Below are positions 7,528 through 15,520 of a DNA stretch of 25,558 nt, piece by piece; position 1 is the stretch's first letter; each line of letters starts with the position of its first letter. The notes beneath the pieces were generated by a model. It was given only the letters and a program-made list of their open reading frames with translations, was not told the origin of the DNA and did not search any database. The position numbers and the translations under genes are program-made. The DNA is from RUG12395 sp045541735 (GTDB taxonomy: Bacteria; Bacillota; Clostridia; Oscillospirales; CAG-272): positions 1 to 25,558 of the forward strand of contig JAZQJQ010000152.1 in the NCBI GenBank assembly GCA_045541735.1, in the 5' to 3' direction.

Positions 7528-7577
7528 ACAACAATAATTTCCATATTTTACCAATTTTCTACAAAGAGGATAATAAA

Positions 7578-8864
7578 ATGATCGACATTAAATTTCTTAA
7601 AGAAAACCCCGAGCTTGTTAAAGAAAACATCAGAAAGAAGTTCCAGGACAGAAAGCTTCCCCTCGTTGACGAGGTGATCGCGCTTGATGCCGAGAGAAGG
7701 GAAGCAGAGACAAAGGGCAATACCCTCCGCGCCGAGAAGAACCGTGCCTCCAAGGAGATCGGTATGTATATGGCAAAGGGTATGAAGGAAGAGGCGGAAA
7801 AAGCAAAAGCCGCCGTACAGGAGGCAACAAAGGGTCTTACCGAGCTTGAGGCACGCACCGCAGAGCTTAACGAAAAGATCAAGACCATAATGATGACCAT
7901 ACCCAATATCATCGATGCAAGCGTTCCCGTAGGTAAAGACGACAGCGAAAACGTTGAAGTTGAGCGCTTCGGCGAGCCTGTCGTTCCCAATTTTGAGATA
8001 CCTTACCACACCGAGATAATGGAAAGATTCCTCGGCATCGACCTTGATGCGGCGCGCCGTGTTGCAGGCAACGGATTCTACTATCTTATGGGCGATATTG
8101 CCCGTCTGCACAGCGCGATCCTTTCCTATGCACGCGACTTTATGATAGGCAGAGGCTTTACCTACTGCGTTCCTCCCTTTATGATTCGTTCCGACGTTGT
8201 AACCGGCGTTATGAGCTTTGACGAGATGAGCGCAATGATGTACAAGATAGAGGGCGAGGATCTCTTCCTCATCGGTACCTCCGAGCACTCTATGATAGGC
8301 AAGTTCATAGATCAGCTTATCGACGAGAAGGAGCTTCCTTACACTCTTACCAGCTACAGTCCCTGCTTCCGCAAGGAAAAAGGCGCTCACGGTATAGAGG
8401 AAAGAGGAGTTTACCGTATCCATCAGTTCGAGAAGCAGGAAATGATCGTTATCTGCAAGCCGGAAGACAGTATGATGTGGTTTGACAAGCTCTGGCAGAA
8501 CACCGTAGACTTCTTCCGAACTCTCGATATCCCCGTCCGCACCCTTGAGTGCTGCTCCGGCGACCTTGCTGACCTCAAGGTGAAGAGCGTAGACGTTGAG
8601 GCTTGGTCCCCCCGTCAGAAGAAGTATTTTGAGGTCGGAAGCTGCTCTAATCTCGGCGATGCGCAGGCACGCAGACTCAAGATCCGCGTAAACGGCGAAA
8701 ACGGCAAGTATTTTGCTCATACGCTTAACAACACCGTTGTTGCTCCCCCCCGTATGCTTATCGCGTTCCTCGAAAACAATCTCACCGAGGACTTCACGGT
8801 TAAGATCCCCGAGGCACTCCGTCCTTATATGGGCGGAATTGATACCATCTACCCCAAAAACTGA
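7578..8864 (+). CDS. serS: Seryl-tRNA synthetase, atypical motif type
   Basis: This class II synthetase charges tRNA-Ser with serine. The 428-residue length is standard. The N-terminal tRNA-binding coiled coil covers roughly residues 30-105. The catalytic core shows GTSEH (233-237), motif 2 PCFRKEKGAHGIEERG (262-277) and motif 3 around TLNNTVVAPPR (382-392). Most bacterial SerRS have TAEV and LNGSGLAVGR at the two latter substrate-binding positions. The forms seen here resemble archaeal and eukaryotic enzymes (TSEQ/TAEH and LNAT/LNST), suggesting an old transfer or a divergent clade. AGAGGA upstream supports the ATG. No T-box leader is visible in the 50-base gap after parB, so it probably depends on upstream transcription. 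Confidence 0.93.
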   Translation: MIDIKFLKENPELVKENIRKKFQDRKLPLVDEVIALDAERREAETKGNTLRAEKNRASKEIGMYMAKGMKEEAEKAKAAVQEATKGLTELEARTAELNEKIKTIMMTIPNIIDASVPVGKDDSENVEVERFGEPVVPNFEIPYHTEIMERFLGIDLDAARRVAGNGFYYLMGDIARLHSAILSYARDFMIGRGFTYCVPPFMIRSDVVTGVMSFDEMSAMMYKIEGEDLFLIGTSEHSMIGKFIDQLIDEKELPYTLTSYSPCFRKEKGAHGIEERGVYRIHQFEKQEMIVICKPEDSMMWFDKLWQNTVDFFRTLDIPVRTLECCSGDLADLKVKSVDVEAWSPRQKKYFEVGSCSNLGDAQARRLKIRVNGENGKYFAHTLNNTVVAPPRMLIAFLENNLTEDFTVKIPEALRPYMGGIDTIYPKN

Positions 8865-8882
8865 TCCTCACAAGGAGGCAAT

Positions 8883-9440
8883 ATGGAACTCTGGAAGCTG
8901 ATAGTATCATATTACAGCGACCTTCAATTTTACAATCTAAATTCGGATAACACGATAAGTCTGCTATATTTCGTCGGCGCAATGGGAATTGCGGGTATTT
9001 GGGCAGTTACCGCCTCTTTTATCACAAAGAGGCGCACCGGCAGGATAGTTGACCCCCTCTTAAAGCGCCGTGCTATCGACCCGGAATCCGCAATTAGTCC
9101 CGCAGACGGAGGCTTTGCAAAGCAGGATCTGCTGCTGCTTCTCAAGCGCGGCTCTATGCTCCGCAAGACTGTTGAAGCAACGGAACCGGAGGGTAAAACT
9201 GACGAGGGAAGCGCTCCGTCCAAAAAAGCAATTGCAGATTGCCTTTCGCGTATGCGCTTCTATATCCCCGAAAACAGACGCGATACGGCAAAAAGACGTT
9301 ATTCCGCGCAGGATGCAAACGTTCCGTCACTTATCGTATCCATCATCATCATACTTGTGTTTACAGTAGTAGTCTATTTTTTCCTGCCCGTAATACTTCG
9401 TATGGTAGATAACTTCATAACGATGACAGGAGGCAACTAA
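8883..9440 (+). CDS. Hypothetical two-TM membrane protein
   Basis: The family of this 185-residue protein is not recognised. It has two hydrophobic segments, at about 26-47 and 147-170. The roughly 100 residues between them are rich in basic and polar residues (KRRTGR, LLKRGSML, ENRRDTAKRRY). Under the positive-inside rule that loop is cytoplasmic and both termini face out. AAGGAGG precedes the ATG. It starts 18 bases after serS, and its TAA overlaps the ATG of the next gene (TAATG at 9438-9442), so it is translationally coupled to the MORN protein. This suggests that the two products work together in the membrane. Confidence 0.75.
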   Translation: MELWKLIVSYYSDLQFYNLNSDNTISLLYFVGAMGIAGIWAVTASFITKRRTGRIVDPLLKRRAIDPESAISPADGGFAKQDLLLLLKRGSMLRKTVEATEPEGKTDEGSAPSKKAIADCLSRMRFYIPENRRDTAKRRYSAQDANVPSLIVSIIIILVFTVVVYFFLPVILRMVDNFITMTGGN

Positions 9441-10291
9441 TGAATAACGGTCTTGTAGATGAAACGCGTCAAGCTGCGTTTATGACTCCTCAGGCTCCGC
9501 GCAGACGCCGCGTAAGCACGGCAAAACGCGTTGCGATAGCGTGCGTATGTGCCATTCTTATGTTCGGTGCGGTGCTCGGAGGTCTGTACTTCAGCGGTTG
9601 GCGTTATCAAAGCGTTGAAACAGAAAACGGCGTAACGGTAAAATTTCTCGGCGTTATCAAGGAAGACAGACCGGTAAAGGGAAGAATAGTCTACTCGACC
9701 GGTCTTGCCGGAGTGCTTGAAGAGGAAAGCGGTGTTATTAAGTATAATGACGGCAGCCGCTATCTCGGAGAGCTTGGCGAGGATTTCCGTAAGAATGGCA
9801 AGGGAAAGCTCACCTTTGCTTCCGGCAACGTATATGACGGCGATTTCAAAAGCGATTCCATGACCGGTAAGGCGACCCTCAGCTACGCAAACGGCGATTC
9901 CTATACGGGAGATTTCGTTGACGGAAAGAAGACCGGCGAGGGAACTTACACCTGGGCGGACGGCTCGGTATATTCGGGCGGTCTTAAAGACGATATGCGC
10001 CACGGCAAGGGAAGCTACAAGGATGCCGACGGCTCAAGCTACGTAGGCGACTACGTTATGGGCATCAAGGAAGGCTTCGGCACCTATACGTGGGCGGATG
10101 AAAATACGTACACGGGCGAGTTCAAAAACGATATGCGCCACGGCAAGGGCACCTATACGTGGAAGAACGGCGACAAGTACGAGGGCGATTTTTTTGAAAA
10201 CAATATAACGGGCTTCGGCACGTTTACTTATTCCTACGGCAGAACGTATACCGGCGAATTTAAAAACGGTATTATGGTTTATCCCGATTAA
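9440..10291 (+). CDS. Membrane-anchored MORN-repeat protein
   Basis: This 283-residue protein has a basic N-terminus, one transmembrane helix (about 31-53) and a presumably extracellular region dominated by MORN repeats from about residue 102. Seven 22-23-residue units and a partial eighth can be counted, each of the type YxGDFxxGxxxGxGTYTWADGxx. MORN arrays form extended beta-hairpin ribbons that bind proteins or lipids. In bacteria their roles are varied and mostly unproven. DNA of neighbouring repeats is also similar (for example ATATGCGCCACGGCAAGG occurs twice), suggesting recent duplication or gene conversion. The start overlaps the stop of the two-TM gene by one base. No substrate can be inferred. 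Confidence 0.88.
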   Translation: MNNGLVDETRQAAFMTPQAPRRRRVSTAKRVAIACVCAILMFGAVLGGLYFSGWRYQSVETENGVTVKFLGVIKEDRPVKGRIVYSTGLAGVLEEESGVIKYNDGSRYLGELGEDFRKNGKGKLTFASGNVYDGDFKSDSMTGKATLSYANGDSYTGDFVDGKKTGEGTYTWADGSVYSGGLKDDMRHGKGSYKDADGSSYVGDYVMGIKEGFGTYTWADENTYTGEFKNDMRHGKGTYTWKNGDKYEGDFFENNITGFGTFTYSYGRTYTGEFKNGIMVYPD

Positions 10292-10295
10292 ACAA

Positions 10296-10340
10296 GCCTT
10301 CTCCTGCGGGAGAAGGGGGACCGCTTGCGGTGGATGAGGT
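10296..10340. repeat. Palindromic intergenic element (20-base core family)
   Basis: CCTTCTCC (10297-10304) pairs with GGAGAAGG (10309-10316). The shared core GGGGGACCGCTTGCGGTGGA at 10315-10334 contains CCGCTTGCGG. Bases 10296-10339 match the reverse complement of 15442-15485 at all but one position. The first stem may also act as a terminator for the MORN gene, although no T-run follows. Confidence 0.8.
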
Positions 10341-10398
10341 GTTTATCCGCGCAAGCGTTCCGATAATTAATGCTAATAAAATTTGGAAGGCATAAAAA

Positions 10399-11361
10399 AT
10401 GGTAAAAATCGAGCATCTTGTAAAAAGCTACGGTCAGAACTTTGCTCTTGACGACGTAAGCTTTACGGTGGAAAAGGGAGAAGTAGTCGGTCTTCTCGGT
10501 CCTAACGGAGCCGGAAAGTCCACTACCATGAACATCCTAACGGGTTTCCTTTCCTCAAATTCAGGTACGGCAGAAATTAACGGCATAGACATCCTCGAGC
10601 ATCCGCAGGAAGCAAAAAAGCTTGTGGGATACCTGCCCGAGCAGCCTCCGCTCTACCTTGAAATGACTGTTGAAGAGTACCTCAACTTTGTATACGATCT
10701 CAAAAAGTGCACCCTCAACCGCAAAAAGCACCTTCGCGAGATTTGTGAGGTCGTGCGTATTACGGACGTTTACAAGCGCATCATAAAGAATCTTTCCAAG
10801 GGATACCGCCAGCGCGTAGGTATCGCGCAGGCGCTTATCGGCAATCCCGAGGTCATCATCTTCGATGAGCCGACAGTCGGCGTTGACCCCAAGCAGGTGA
10901 TCGAAATACGCAACCTTATCCGCACCCTCGGTAAGGAGCATACCGTTATCGTCAGCACCCACATTCTATCAGAGGTCCAGGCGACCTGCAACCGCATCAT
11001 CATCATCAACCGCGGTAAGATAATCGCCAACGAAAAGACCGAGGACATTACCCGCACGCTTGAGGACGTCCGCCGCTTTAAAGTAAAGGTAGCCGGTCCG
11101 CAGGCTCAGGTGCTCGAGCTCCTCCGTTCACGTAACGGAATTACATACGTTGAGGCACTTGCAGAGCGCGAGGGCGATGCTTACGCCTTCCTTTGCGAGA
11201 GCGCACCCAACACCGATATGCGCAAGAGCATATTCTACGCACTTGCGGAAAAGGGCTGGCCCATTATGGGACTTGAGCCTATCGGAATGAGTCTCGAGGA
11301 CGTGTTCATCAAGCTCATAGACAAAAAAGCGGAGTCCGCAAAGCGGATCTCCAGAGGTTAA
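10399..11361 (+). CDS. ABC transporter ATP-binding protein (GldA/NatA-like)
   Basis: This 320-residue cytoplasmic ATPase subunit has all standard motifs: Walker A GPNGAGKST (34-42), Q-loop Gln82, signature LSKGYRQRV (132-140), Walker B EVIIFDEPT (151-159) and H-loop His188. The C-terminal extension of about 100 residues is typical of the ABC-2 exporter group (CcmA/NatA/GldA type). GGAAGG upstream supports the ATG. The permease gene follows after 15 bases, and GldG-like and DUF4340 genes follow that, so this is the motor of a membrane complex similar in gene content to Bacteroidota GldA-GldF-GldG. The substrate is unknown. Confidence 0.93.
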   Translation: MVKIEHLVKSYGQNFALDDVSFTVEKGEVVGLLGPNGAGKSTTMNILTGFLSSNSGTAEINGIDILEHPQEAKKLVGYLPEQPPLYLEMTVEEYLNFVYDLKKCTLNRKKHLREICEVVRITDVYKRIIKNLSKGYRQRVGIAQALIGNPEVIIFDEPTVGVDPKQVIEIRNLIRTLGKEHTVIVSTHILSEVQATCNRIIIINRGKIIANEKTEDITRTLEDVRRFKVKVAGPQAQVLELLRSRNGITYVEALAEREGDAYAFLCESAPNTDMRKSIFYALAEKGWPIMGLEPIGMSLEDVFIKLIDKKAESAKRISRG

Positions 11362-11376
11362 GGGAGGCAGCCGTAT

Positions 11377-12081
11377 ATGCTTGCAATCTATAAACGCGAG
11401 TTACGCGCATATTTCGTAACACCCATCGGCTACGTTTGTATGGCAATTTTTCTTGCCGCTTCGGGTTTTCTGTTCTCGCTTACCACCCTTCAGTCTCAGA
11501 CCACCGATATGGGCTCCTATTTTACGTTCTCGCTGTTCGTTCTGATAATCGTTTGCTCTCTGCTTACGATGCGCCTTTTTGCTGAGGAAAAAAAGATGCG
11601 CACCGAGCAGCTGCTTATGACAGCACCCATATCAATTACGGGTATGGTAACGGCAAAGTTCTTCGCGGCTGAGACAGTTTTCGGCGCTAGCCTTCTTCTT
11701 TCCGCGTTTAACGTGATTCCGCTTTACCTCTACGCAGAGCCTTATACCGCACAGATAGTCGGTAATTACGTTGCTTTTTTCCTTGTGGGAAGCTGCTTTA
11801 TCGCTATCGGAATATTTATGTCATCTCTTACCGAGAACCAGCTTGCGGCGGCAGTTGCCACCATCGGCGTGCTGTTCTTCCTTCTCATTATGAGCTTTGC
11901 AAACAGCTTTATCGACCTCTATATATTCCGCTACGTTATCGACTGGCTCTCCATCTACGCGCGTTATCAGAATTTCACCAACGGAATCTTCGATTACAAC
12001 GCGCTCCTTTATTACGCGTCCATGTGCTTCGTATTCCTCTTCCTCACCGTAAGAGTTTACGAAAAGAGACGCTGGGCGTGA
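11377..12081 (+). CDS. ABC-2 type permease (GldF-like)
   Basis: This 234-residue protein has six predicted membrane segments, at roughly 15-37, 47-66, 95-117, 127-150, 156-178 and 208-226. It begins with the KRELRAYFVTPIGYV type of N-terminus found in GldF/ABC-2 permeases. The cytoplasmic EEKKMRTEQLLMTAPIS segment (70-86) is the usual coupling region of this family. AGGGAGGC lies upstream of the ATG and the gap to the ATPase is 15 bases, so the two are co-translated. It ends 136 bases before the GldG-like gene, and that gap contains repeat elements. Confidence 0.9.
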   Translation: MLAIYKRELRAYFVTPIGYVCMAIFLAASGFLFSLTTLQSQTTDMGSYFTFSLFVLIIVCSLLTMRLFAEEKKMRTEQLLMTAPISITGMVTAKFFAAETVFGASLLLSAFNVIPLYLYAEPYTAQIVGNYVAFFLVGSCFIAIGIFMSSLTENQLAAAVATIGVLFFLLIMSFANSFIDLYIFRYVIDWLSIYARYQNFTNGIFDYNALLYYASMCFVFLFLTVRVYEKRRWA

Positions 12082-12085
12082 AGAT

Positions 12086-12185
12086 AGGAGGCTTCTCCTC
12101 CTGCGGTAAGTTTGCTTCGCAAACGCGATATGTAACCGTAAAAACGGTTACGCGAAGAATGTAGGGGCGAGCATTGCTCGTCCGC
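12086..12185. repeat. Hairpin chain plus GTAG-type palindrome
   Basis: The order is AGGAGG/CCTCCT (12086-12102), GTTTGC/GCAAAC (12110-12124), the linker GCGATATG, GTAACCGT/ACGGTTAC (12132-12151), and then a 25-base element (12161-12185) beginning GTAGGGGCGAGCATTGCTCG. That last element matches 6520-6544 except at one base. The stems differ from the parA-parB copy while linkers and the GTAG element are shared. Confidence 0.75.
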
Positions 12186-12217
12186 TTCCGATATTTTCCA
12201 CACGAAAGGAAAAACCA

Positions 12218-13756
12218 ATGAACAACGCAAAGCACACAAACGGACGCAAGGTGCAGCACGGCACGGTAACAGTAATACTAAGCGTTCTGCTTATTGCATC
12301 CGTAATTCTTGTAAACGTAATATTTACGGCGCTTGCCTATAAATTCAATATCTTCACGGATATGACGGAGGAGCTTGTTTTCAGTCTTTCCGATGAATTC
12401 AAGGCGGCACTTGCAGACGTAAACACTCCCGTGCAGATACATTTCTGCCACGAGCCGGACTACCTGCAGGCTAACACCTTAACAAAATACGTATATCAGA
12501 CGGCACTCCAGATAGCCGAGGAATTCGACTGGGTCACCGTTGATGCCTACGACTCAAACAAAGAGCCTACGCTTTTCGCTAAATACGCGCTCAGCTCTGC
12601 AAGCGGCGGTGTTTCCACCTCGTCAGTTATAATCGAGAGCGGAAACGAGTTCCGTATTATGTCTGCCAACAACTTCTACGTTGTAAACGAGGACGGCTCC
12701 ATCTGGGCATATAATGCCGAGGAAAAGTTTGCCGCCGCCATTCTTTCCGTTTCCGCTGTCGATCTTCCCGTTGCGTACTTCACCACTCAGCACGGCGAGA
12801 CCAAGAACGTCCACCTTGAGGAGATAGTCAGAAACGCAGGCTATGAAGTTAAGTACATCGACCTCTCCAAGGAGGAGATAGAAAGCGATGCGCGCCTTGT
12901 TGTTATCAACAACCCCGTGTACGATTTCTCCCCCGAAAACGAGGAGGCGGGTCTCAGATCCGAGCTTGAGCAGATAGACAAGTTCCTCGCGTCCGAATAC
13001 GGCTCGCTGATGGTATTTATCGATCCCTTAAAGAAAAACGGACTTGACAACCTCTGCGATTATCTCTCCGAATGGGGCATCATCATCGGAGATACCGTTG
13101 TTCAGGACAAGCTCAACTCCATTACCTCCAACGGCTACAGCATAGTTGCCGAATATAATTACGAAAAGGTGCTCGGCGCTTCTCTTGTAAGCGATATCGC
13201 GAATACCGACAGCCCTCCGAAGACCATCTTCGAGTATGCTGCTCCCATTTATTTCTCCGATCTTTATACTCCCGTTATGGATACCGAGGCAACAACACCC
13301 TATCCTATCGGAAGCTATTCATACTACGGCAATAACGCACAGCGCGAGATATCTACCGTTCTCCGCTCAAGCAAGGATGCGTACGCAATGAAGGACGGCG
13401 AAGTAGCCGATGCCAAGGGCAGCTACAACTTTATGGTCGTATCCTCCGAAAGACGTATGATAAACAACGAGGAATATAACTCCTACGTTCTCTGCACCGC
13501 GACTGCCGACTTTACAAACGAAAAGTACATCAACTCCAATACTTACGCAAACAAGGATATCCTCTATTCCGCATTCAAGCTTATGGGACGCGATTTCATC
13601 CCCGCGGACATTAAGTTCAAGGTGCTTGAAAGCTACGAGATCGAGAATATGACCACCGCGCAGGCTAACACCTGGACGGTACTGCTTATCACTCTGCTGC
13701 CCTCTGTTATACTTCTTACGGGCGCCGTTGTGTGCATAAGGAGAAGATTCAAATGA
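12218..13756 (+). CDS. GldG-like ABC-associated membrane protein
   Basis: This 512-residue protein has an N-terminal transmembrane helix (about 17-40), a large presumably external domain and a C-terminal helix (about 487-507) ending in RRRFK. This architecture, and its position after an ABC-2 ATPase and permease, fit the GldG/ABC_transp_aux family (PF09822). In Flavobacterium GldG is required for gliding and in other bacteria its role is unknown. GAAAGGA at 12204-12210 supports the ATG at 12218. Its TGA overlaps the ATG of the next gene (ATGA at 13753-13756). The family assignment rests on architecture and context more than on motifs. Confidence 0.82.
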   Translation: MNNAKHTNGRKVQHGTVTVILSVLLIASVILVNVIFTALAYKFNIFTDMTEELVFSLSDEFKAALADVNTPVQIHFCHEPDYLQANTLTKYVYQTALQIAEEFDWVTVDAYDSNKEPTLFAKYALSSASGGVSTSSVIIESGNEFRIMSANNFYVVNEDGSIWAYNAEEKFAAAILSVSAVDLPVAYFTTQHGETKNVHLEEIVRNAGYEVKYIDLSKEEIESDARLVVINNPVYDFSPENEEAGLRSELEQIDKFLASEYGSLMVFIDPLKKNGLDNLCDYLSEWGIIIGDTVVQDKLNSITSNGYSIVAEYNYEKVLGASLVSDIANTDSPPKTIFEYAAPIYFSDLYTPVMDTEATTPYPIGSYSYYGNNAQREISTVLRSSKDAYAMKDGEVADAKGSYNFMVVSSERRMINNEEYNSYVLCTATADFTNEKYINSNTYANKDILYSAFKLMGRDFIPADIKFKVLESYEIENMTTAQANTWTVLLITLLPSVILLTGAVVCIRRRFK

Positions 13757-15303
13757 TAAAGGCACAGCAAAAGCTCATTATAGTTATTGCCGCCGTACTT
13801 GCCGCCCTCGCGGTTGCTTACTTTGCGGTCGTCCGCCCCGTTGTAAACAAGCAGGAAGAGATCACCACCGAGCCGCTTGTTACCGTGGAGGGCGAGATCG
13901 CAGGTGCAAACGGCCGCTATCAGCTCTTTGAGCAGGTAGCAAGAGCCGATATGAAGAGCATCGAGGTAGTAAACGAGCACGGCAGCTATAAATTCGTGCG
14001 CACGGAGGGCGAGAGCTTCGTCATCGAAGGCGCAGAGAATACCCTTTACAGCGCAGAGCTGTTTTCACAGCTCGTTGTCGATACCGGTTACACTCTCGCA
14101 AAGGTAAAGATCGGCGACAACATAACGGATGACCTCTACAAATACGGATTAGACGAGAAATCCTCACCCGCGTACTTCTGCGTTACCACATTAACGGGCA
14201 AGACACATAAGGTATACGTAGGCGACCGCATCACGACCGGCGGCGGATATTACGCAAGATACGATGGAAGAGATTCGGTATACGTGCTTGATACCACGCT
14301 TGCAGCCACCGTGCTCCGTCCCATCGAAAACTACGTAACGCCCCTGCTTTCCTACCCTACGTCGATGAATACCTACTTCCTAGTTGAAAACTTCACCATC
14401 TTCCACGGCGAGGAGATCTTTGCCTCATTTAAGTATCTGGAGGACAGCGAGCGCAACCCCATTCACACATATTCAGCGTTTGCAATGCTCTACCCCGGCG
14501 AGGGTACCTACTGCCCGTCCGGATATCTTGATTCCGCGCTCCAGGCGTTCGTAAATTTTCAGGGAAGTGAAGTCGTAAAGCTCGCACCCGGCGATAAAGA
14601 CATCACGACCTATTTCCCCGAGGGATTTGCTCACACGGTATACATCGTAAACAATATCCCCAAGGACACCACCGATTCCTCAAAGGGCTACACCCCCGTT
14701 GAAAATATGCTGTTCTTCTCTAATCTTCACGAAGATAAGGACGGAAATGCATTCTACTACTGCTACTCCGAGCGATTCAACATCATCGCAAAGGTAAACG
14801 ATTACACCGCACCCTTCCTTAACTGGGATCTCAATATGTGGGTAAGCGAGACCATCTACCAGCTGCAGATAGACACGGTAGAGGAAATGAAGTTCGAGCT
14901 TCCGGACGGTCAGACCGTGACCTTCCTTCTCGACGGTCTCGGTCAGGACCTTGTGGTAACTGTAAAGGAAACGGGCTTTAAGCCTACCGTAAAGAACTTC
15001 CGTCAGCTTTATAAGATGATCCTCTCCGTCAATAAGGAAAACACCCATAATATGACGGACGAAGAGGTAAAAGCGCTTATCGCAGACGAAAAGAGCCATC
15101 AGCTCACTATGACCGTCAAGCTCCGCGCCGGCGGCGAATTGAAGTACGATATCTACAACTACAGCGACCGCAGAAGCTATTACAGCATCAACGGCGCGGA
15201 ATGTGATTTCTACTTACTGCGCACCATGGTAAACAAGCTTGCCGACGACGTTATAAGAGTAACAAAGGACGAGACGGTAAATTCTGAAGATAAGTATAAT
15301 TAA
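13753..15303 (+). CDS. DUF4340 domain membrane-anchored protein
   Basis: This 516-residue protein has one N-terminal transmembrane helix (about 8-28, followed by VVRPVVNKQEE) and a long extracytoplasmic region. DUF4340 proteins characteristically follow GldG-like genes in ABC cassettes, and segments such as FEQVARADMKSIEVVNEHGS and the later LPDGQTVTFLLD fit its repeated beta-rich units. I chose the ATG at 13753, which overlaps the gldG-like stop as ATGA with AAGGAG at 13738-13743, over an in-frame GTG at 13732. It is the last gene of the rightward block and is followed at once by a strong terminator. The function is unknown, perhaps a periplasm-side scaffold of the complex. Confidence 0.85.
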   Translation: MIKAQQKLIIVIAAVLAALAVAYFAVVRPVVNKQEEITTEPLVTVEGEIAGANGRYQLFEQVARADMKSIEVVNEHGSYKFVRTEGESFVIEGAENTLYSAELFSQLVVDTGYTLAKVKIGDNITDDLYKYGLDEKSSPAYFCVTTLTGKTHKVYVGDRITTGGGYYARYDGRDSVYVLDTTLAATVLRPIENYVTPLLSYPTSMNTYFLVENFTIFHGEEIFASFKYLEDSERNPIHTYSAFAMLYPGEGTYCPSGYLDSALQAFVNFQGSEVVKLAPGDKDITTYFPEGFAHTVYIVNNIPKDTTDSSKGYTPVENMLFFSNLHEDKDGNAFYYCYSERFNIIAKVNDYTAPFLNWDLNMWVSETIYQLQIDTVEEMKFELPDGQTVTFLLDGLGQDLVVTVKETGFKPTVKNFRQLYKMILSVNKENTHNMTDEEVKALIADEKSHQLTMTVKLRAGGELKYDIYNYSDRRSYYSINGAECDFYLLRTMVNKLADDVIRVTKDETVNSEDKYN

Positions 15304-15316
15304 TAAAAAACGCAAC

Positions 15317-15350
15317 AAAAACGGCAGAGATTTGATTCTCTGCCGTTTTT
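15317..15350 (+). terminator. Strong intrinsic terminator after DUF4340 gene
   Basis: AAAAACGGCAGAGA (15317-15330) and TCTCTGCCGTTTTT (15337-15350) form a 14-bp perfect stem with a 6-base loop, and the right arm ends in five T. The matching A-run on the left makes it potentially bidirectional, so it could also stop leftward transcription from pgsA. Confidence 0.93.
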
Positions 15351-15376
15351 GGGTATAAAGCATTCTAAAAAAATTA

Positions 15377-15485
15377 GCCTTCCCAAATAGGGGAAGGTGG
15401 CGCCGTAGGCGACGGATGAGGTGTACTTGGCTATACTAACTCCTCATCCACCGCAAGCGGTCCCCCTTCTCCCACAGGAGAAGGC
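15377..15485. repeat. Paired inverted palindromic elements
   Basis: The left unit has GCCTTCCC, a loop and GGGAAGG, then GGCGCCGTAGGCGACGG and ATGAGGTG. The right unit (15442-15485) is in the opposite orientation and carries the reverse complement of the shared 20-base core at 15447-15466. It matches 10296-10339 at all but one base. The two units face each other in the gap between converging genes. Confidence 0.8.
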
Positions 15486-15520
15486 AATTCTATGACCGTA
15501 TTTGTGAAGATCGTCTTATG

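Noticed and set aside
7528..7577. T-box riboswitch before serS
   Set aside because: The gap is only 50 bases and has no specifier stem or antiterminator sequence.
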